Part shown: piece by piece, positions 59,715 through 64,000 of the stretch
How positions within the stretch are numbered: the stretch's first letter is position 1
Layout of the letters: each line of letters opens with the position of its first letter
Source: CAWHXG01 sp963833235
Lineage (GTDB): Bacteria; Pseudomonadota; Alphaproteobacteria; Rhodobacterales; Rhodobacteraceae
Assembly (NCBI GenBank): GCA_963833235.1
Contig: CAWHXG010000001.1
Location: forward strand, 868,001 to 932,000
Direction: 5' to 3'
DNA: 64,000 nt
Translations under genes and position numbers: made by a program
Notes under the pieces: model-generated
Database searches by the model: none
Seen by the model: the letters and a program-made list of their open reading frames with translations, nothing else
Told to the model about the DNA's origin: nothing

Positions 59715-62225
59715 GTGAAACGGACGGGAAAAAGACACTGGGGCTGCGCGGCGGCAGCCGGTCGGGGCAGGTAAAGCAGAGCTTCAGCCACGGTCGGACG
59801 AAGAACGTGCTGGTCGAAACCAAGCGCAAGCGCGTTGTGGTTCCCAAGCCCGGTGCCGCCAAGTCCGCTGCCGTTTCGGCGACGGGCGGCGATCCGTCGC
59901 GCCGGCCCAAGGGTATCAGCGACGCAGAGATGGACCGCCGGCTGAAGGCTTTGCAGACCGCCAAGGCGCGTGAAGTCGAAGATGCCAAGGCCCGCGAGGA
60001 AGAAGACCGCCGTCGCGCCGACGAGCGCGAGCGCCGCCGCGCCGAGATCGACGAGAAAGAGCGCGAGGAAAAAGAGCGCGAGGAGAAGGCCCGCGTCAAG
60101 GCCGAGGAGGACGCGCAGCGCCTGCGTGATCAGGAGGCCGCCGCCGCGCGTGCCGCTGCTCCCGCCGCGGCCGAGGCCGCGGCAGGCCCCGCCGATCAGG
60201 CGGGCGCCGAGGTTGCCGCCGCGCGACAGATGAACAAGCCGGGCAGCGCCCTCGGCGCACGCAAGGTCGACCGCGAACGCGACGATGCGCGGCCCGGCAA
60301 GGCCAAGACCCGCGACGACAACCGCCGCTCTGGCAAGTTGACGTTGAACCAGGCGCTCTCGGGCGGCGACGGCGGGCGCCAGCGCTCGATGGCCGCGATG
60401 AAGCGAAAGCAGGAACGCCAGCGTCAGAAGGCGATGGGCGGCACGCAGATCCGCGAGAAGGTTGTGCGCGACGTGCGCCTGCCCGAGACGATCGTGGTGC
60501 AGGAACTGGCCAACCGGATGGCCGAACGCGTGGCCGACGTCGTCAAGCAACTGATGCAGAACGGCATGATGGTCACCCAGAACCAGGTTCTGGATGCCGA
60601 CTCGGCCGAACTTATCATCGAGGAATTCGGTCACCGGGTCGTTCGCGTCTCGGACCGGGATGTGGAGCAGGTTCTGGATACCCCCGACGACAAGGCCGCT
60701 GACCGCAAGCCGCGGCCGCCCGTCATCACCGTGATGGGCCATGTGGACCACGGCAAGACCTCGCTGCTCGATGCGATCCGCCACGCCAAGGTGGTGGCCG
60801 GGGAGGCCGGCGGCATTACCCAGCACATCGGCGCCTATCAGGTGGTGACCGATACCGGGGCCAAGCTGACCTTCCTTGATACACCTGGCCACGCCGCCTT
60901 CACCTCGATGCGGGCCCGAGGCGCCCAGGTGACGGACATCGTGATCCTGGTGGTGGCCGCAGACGACGCTGTGATGCCGCAGACGGTGGAGGCGATAAAT
61001 CACGCCAAGGCCGCCGGGGTTCCGATGATCGTGGCGATCAACAAGATCGACAAGCCCGAGGCGAATGCCGACAAGGTGCGGACGGATCTTCTGCAGCATT
61101 CTGTGATCGTCGAGAAGATGTCGGGCGACGTGCTCGAACGTCGAGGTTTCGGCCACCACGGGCAAGGGGCTTGACAGCCTGCTCGAGAGCATCGCGCTGC
61201 AGGCCGAGCTCTTGGACTTGATGGCCAACCCCGATCGCGCCGCGCAGGGTGCGGTGATCGAGGCGCAGCTCGACGTTGGGCGCGGGCCGGTGGCGACCGT
61301 TCTGGTGCAGAACGGCACATTGCGGCGCGGCGACATCTTCGTGGTCGGCGAGCAATGGGGCAAGGTGCGGGCGCTGATCGACGATCAGGGCAACCGCGTT
61401 AACGAGGCCGGGCCTTCGGTGCCGGTGGAGGTGCTGGGCCTCAACGGCACGCCCGAGGCCGGCGACGTTCTGAACGTGGTCGAGACCGAGGCGCAGGCCC
61501 GTGAGATCGCCGAATATCGCGCTCAGCAATCCAAGGACAAGCGTGCTGCCGCTGGTGCCGCGACGACGCTAGAGCAGATGCTGGCCAAGGCGAAGGCCGA
61601 CGAGGACGTGGCCGAGATGCCGATCCTGGTGAAGGCCGACGTGCAGGGTTCTGCCGAGGCGATCGTTCAGGCGATGGAGAAGATCGGCAACGACGAGGTG
61701 CGCATTCGCGTCCTGCATTCGGGCGTCGGCGCCATCACCGAGAGTGACATCGGGCTGGCGGAGGCGTCGAACGCGCCGGTCTTCGGGTTCAACGTGCGGG
61801 CCAACGCCAGCGCGCGGCAGACCGCCAACCAGAAGGGCGTGGAGATCCGCTACTACTCGGTGATCTACGACCTGGTGGACGACGTGAAGGCTGCGGCATC
61901 TGGCCTGCTGTCGAACGAGATCCGCGAGAAGTTCATCGGCTATGCGGCGATCAAGGAGGTCTTCAAGGTTTCCAACGTCGGCACTGTCGCGGGCTGTCTG
62001 ATCACGGAGGGCGTGGCGCGCCGCTCTGCCGGCGTGCGCCTTCTGCGCGACGACGTGGTGATCCACGAGGGCACGCTGAAGACCCTCAAGCGGTTCAAGG
62101 ACGAGGTTGCCGAGGTGCAATCCGGCCAGGAGTGCGGGATGGCGTTCGAGAACTATTCCGACATTCGCCAGGGCGACGTGATCGAGATTTTCGAGCGCGA
62201 GGAAGTGGAGCGTTCGCTCGGCTGA
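59711..62225 (+). CDS. infB: Translation initiation factor IF-2, one single-base insertion as sequenced
   Basis: Essential GTPase that places initiator tRNA on the ribosome. The N-domain is rich in Arg/Glu/Ala (DRRRADERERRRAEIDEKER). The G domain begins near residue 343 with MGHVDHGKTSLLDAIRH (G1), then FLDTPGHAAFTSMRARGAQ (G3) and AINKIDKPEAN (G4, about residue 443). An extra A near 61137-61138 breaks the frame after EKMSGDVL. Correcting it gives 837 residues continuing VEVSATTGKGLDSLLESIALQAELL to the C-terminus. An essential gene cannot be split like this, so it is a sequence error. Confidence 0.95.
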
Positions 62226-62281
62226 TTACCGAGCCGGGGAGCGCTTGCCTTTAGCGAGCGCCCCGGCCGATGCCTGAATTG

Positions 62282-62322
62282 AAAGGGCCGCTACCCCCTC
62301 CTCGGATCGCGGCCCTTTCTTT
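62282..62322 (+). terminator. Intrinsic terminator after infB
   Basis: AAAGGGCCGC (62282-62291) pairs exactly with GCGGCCCTTT (62309-62318), followed by CTTT. It lies 57 bases beyond the infB stop; a second, weaker GC-rich hairpin precedes it. Confidence 0.85.
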
Positions 62323-62359
62323 ACGCACGGAATAGCCCTACGGCGAGTTGGGTACTATG

Positions 62360-62497
62360 CTAGATGGCTTTCCGTGCGACCGGGAACCCTTCGAAGACGC
62401 GCTGGCCGACCCGAACGGCGATCTTGCCGTCGTTAAGCGCGCGCACGAAAATTCCCTGAACTGAGATACATGTGCCGATGGTGATCGTTCGCAGCAT
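62360..62497 (-). CDS. Small conserved-looking protein, 45 residues
   Basis: Open frame MLRTITIGTCISVQGIFVRALNDGKIAVRVGQRVFEGFPVARKAI, with a GGGAG ribosome site nine bases before its ATG. It is leftward, in an AT-richer stretch. I recall short Rhodobacterales proteins with the same start (ITIGSCVSVQG), but cannot check here. It has no membrane segment or signal peptide. An inverted repeat GAACCCTG/CAGGGTTC (62517-62552) lies just upstream and could be an operator. Confidence 0.5.
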   Translation of the reverse strand: MLRTITIGTCISVQGIFVRALNDGKIAVRVGQRVFEGFPVARKAI

Positions 62498-62684
62498 TCC
62501 GGTTTCTCCCAAAATCGAACCCTGTTGACCTCAGACTAATTAACCAGGGTTCATAAATCACTAATGAAATCGTCATGTGCGCGTCAGATTGGCGTATTAT
62601 TCGGGCAACGGGCGAACAAATATCCGGCAATTTCGCGGTTCGATCACGAAATCATCTTGCGCGGCGGATGCTGCATCGCAGCGT

Positions 62685-63083
62685 TCACAGCAATTCGCGA
62701 ATCACGGGAATCAGTGGGAGGTCTGCCGGGGGCATCGGAAAGTCCCGCAGGCGCACCGGATGCACCCATGACAGCCGCTGACCCTCCCTTGGCCGAGCGA
62801 TCCCCGTCCACTTCCGGCATACGAACACCGGCATGAGCAAGTGGAAATCGGGGTAACCGTGCGAGGCGAAGCTGAGGGGGGCGAGGCAGCTGGCCCAGGT
62901 GCCGATCCCCAGTTCTTCCTTAAGCTCGCGGATCAGGGCGGACTCCGGCGTCTCGCCGGCCTCTACCTTTCCGCCAGGGAATTCCCACAGCCCGGCCATC
63001 GCCCGCCCCTCGGGCCGTTGCGCCAGAAGCACGCGCCCGTCGGGATCGACCAGCACCACCGCCGCCACGAGCACAAGCTTCAC
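62685..63083 (-). CDS. mutT: Nudix hydrolase, MutT-like
   Basis: 8-oxo-dGTP diphosphatase-like enzyme, 132 residues, from the GTG at 63083. The Nudix box is complete: GGKVEAGETPESALIRELKEELGI. MKLVLVAAVVLVDPDGRVLLAQRPEGR and AMAGLWEFPGGKVE are typical of the MutT branch that removes oxidised guanine nucleotides from the pool. The start overlaps the argJ stop by two bases, so the two genes are linked. Confidence 0.88.
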   Translation of the reverse strand: MKLVLVAAVVLVDPDGRVLLAQRPEGRAMAGLWEFPGGKVEAGETPESALIRELKEELGIGTWASCLAPLSFASHGYPDFHLLMPVFVCRKWTGIARPREGQRLSWVHPVRLRDFPMPPADLPLIPVIRELL

Positions 63084-64000
63084 GAGCGATAGTCAGCGTT
63101 GATCGAGACGTAACCGTGGGTGAGATCGCAAGTCCAGACCCGCGCGGTGCCGACGCCGATCCCAAGGTCGCAGGCGATGGTCAACTCGGCGCGGCGCATG
63201 TAGGCCGCGCCGTCTTCCTCACGGTATTCGGGCGATACCCAGCCAGCCTCCGCTACAAGCAGATCGCCGAAACGGATGGAAAGGCGGTCCCTGTCCGCCG
63301 CGGCACCGGACTTGCCGATGGCCATCACGATGCGCCCCCAGTTGGGGTCTTCGCCGGCGATGGCCGTCTTGACGAGGGGGGAATTGGCGACGGCCATGGC
63401 CGCCCGCTTCGCATCGGCATCGCTTTCCGCGCCGCTCACCCTGACCTCAACGAACTTGGTCGCCCCTTCGCCGTCGCGCACGACCTGATGCGCGAGGTCG
63501 AGCATTACGCTGGAAAGGGCATGCTCGAAGCGCGCGGTTTCGGGGGCGCCTTCCTGCAGGGCCGGGCCGCGCTGGCGCGTGGCGGCGGCGATCAGGGTAT
63601 CAGAGGTAGAGGTGTCGCTGTCGACCGTGATGCAGTTGAAGCTGGCATCGGTGCCGCGCCCTACCATTGGCTGAAGCACCGCCGCCTCGATATCGGCATC
63701 GGTAAAGACGTAGACCAGCATTGTCGCCATGTCAGGCGCGATCATGCCCGAACCCTTGGCGATCCCGACGATTGACACCGACTGCCCGCCGAGCTCCACC
63801 ACCGTGCCTGCCCCCTTGGCGAACGTGTCCGTCGTCATGATGGCCCGGGACGCAGCCTCCATCGTGCCCTTGCCGGCTCGCTCGATCAGATCTTCCAGAA
63901 CGCTTGTGATCCGCTCGTATGGCAGGCGCTGGCCGATCACGCCGGTCGATGCGGTGAAGACGCGCGCCGCCGGGACGCCTGCCGCCTCGCTGAGCGCGCC
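63080..64000 (-). CDS. argJ: Bifunctional glutamate N-acetyltransferase/ornithine acetyltransferase (partial, runs off window end)
   Basis: ArgJ transfers acetyl from N-acetylornithine to glutamate in the cyclic arginine pathway. 306 residues are visible; the 5' end lies outside the window. The self-cleavage motif KGSGMIAPDMATML is present, with the Thr that becomes the nucleophile. CITVDSDTSTSDTL and EDPNWGRIVMAIGKSG are further family motifs, and the C-terminus is DLTHGYVSINADYRS. It is leftward, just upstream of mutT. Confidence 0.95.
   Translation of the reverse strand, partial: GALSEAAGVPAARVFTASTGVIGQRLPYERITSVLEDLIERAGKGTMEAASRAIMTTDTFAKGAGTVVELGGQSVSIVGIAKGSGMIAPDMATMLVYVFTDADIEAAVLQPMVGRGTDASFNCITVDSDTSTSDTLIAAATRQRGPALQEGAPETARFEHALSSVMLDLAHQVVRDGEGATKFVEVRVSGAESDADAKRAAMAVANSPLVKTAIAGEDPNWGRIVMAIGKSGAAADRDRLSIRFGDLLVAEAGWVSPEYREEDGAAYMRRAELTIACDLGIGVGTARVWTCDLTHGYVSINADYRS

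Noticed and set aside
61137..61138. Programmed frameshifting in infB
   Set aside because: IF-2 genes are not known to use it, there is no slippery heptamer here, and the same kind of extra base occurs in rph, rdgB and ylxR.
62630..62650. A tRNA gene suggested by CGGTTCGATC
   Set aside because: No acceptor stem, anticodon arm or D-arm can be folded around it. I found no convincing tRNA or rRNA in the window.
1..64000. CRISPR arrays, insertion sequences, integrases or prophage genes
   Set aside because: No spaced direct repeats, transposase or integrase motifs were seen. The accessory genes are metabolic and not obviously on a mobile element.

Overview
The window looks like the replication-origin neighbourhood of a chromosome from a high-GC alphaproteobacterium, most probably a Rhodobacterales (Rhodobacteraceae) member. 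This rests on the gene order rho-mnmE-mnmG-rsmG-parA-parB on one side and maf-aroE-coaE-dnaQ-secB-fxsA-Tim44 on the other, on the urea-type ABC operon, on the rimP-nusA-ylxR-infB operon, and on the overall composition (roughly two-thirds to 70% GC by eye). No taxon below order can be supported.

Layout. 1-5.6 kb: end of a peptide-type ABC transporter (permease cut by the window edge, solute-binding protein), an aldo/keto reductase and a thiamine-diphosphate enzyme, all on the minus strand. 6.2-13.0 kb: a truncated haemoglobin, then urtABCDE for urea/short-amide uptake, in which urtB and urtC are broken by many single-base frame disruptions. 13.2-15.7 kb: a galE remnant and an orphan hybrid histidine kinase. 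16.2-20.7 kb: grpE and hrcA on the minus strand, rph-rdgB-hemW on the plus strand. 20.7-28.1 kb: leftward parB, parA, rsmG, mnmG, mnmE, rho and hemJ, with a perfect 16-bp parS site inside rsmG and a near-perfect one at the start of mnmG. 28.1-28.5 kb: an AT-richer gene-free stretch with DnaA boxes that I call as oriC. 28.5-31.3 kb: rightward maf, aroE, coaE, dnaQ. 31.3-38.1 kb: secB, fxsA, a Tim44-like protein, an Smr protein, an MFS carrier, hslU, a lipoprotein and a YceI protein.

38.1-41.5 kb: a paired palindromic repeat followed by a compact CDP-alcohol phosphatidyltransferase, FkbM methyltransferase and LtaS/OpgB-like sulfatase-fold operon, a possible envelope-modification unit. 41.5-54.8 kb: an accessory catabolic block with an FAD oxidase, a 2-hydroxyacid dehydrogenase, an M20 deacetylase, a complete Opp-type ABC transporter, a class II aldolase-fold protein, a GntR/FCD regulator, an acetylpolyamine-amidohydrolase-like deacetylase and a class III aminotransferase. 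It reads as uptake, deacylation and deamination of an N-acylated amine or amino acid. 54.9-56.4 kb: a DUF808 membrane protein and a GNAT acetyltransferase. 56.6-62.3 kb: rimP-nusA-ylxR-infB behind a leader terminator. 62.3-64.0 kb: a 45-residue conserved-looking small gene, a MutT-like hydrolase and argJ (cut by the window edge).

Several housekeeping genes that should be intact (rph, rdgB, ylxR, infB) each carry one or two single-base insertions. These are best read as sequence errors in this assembly. The same kind of error, at much higher density, affects urtB and urtC, where real decay cannot be excluded.
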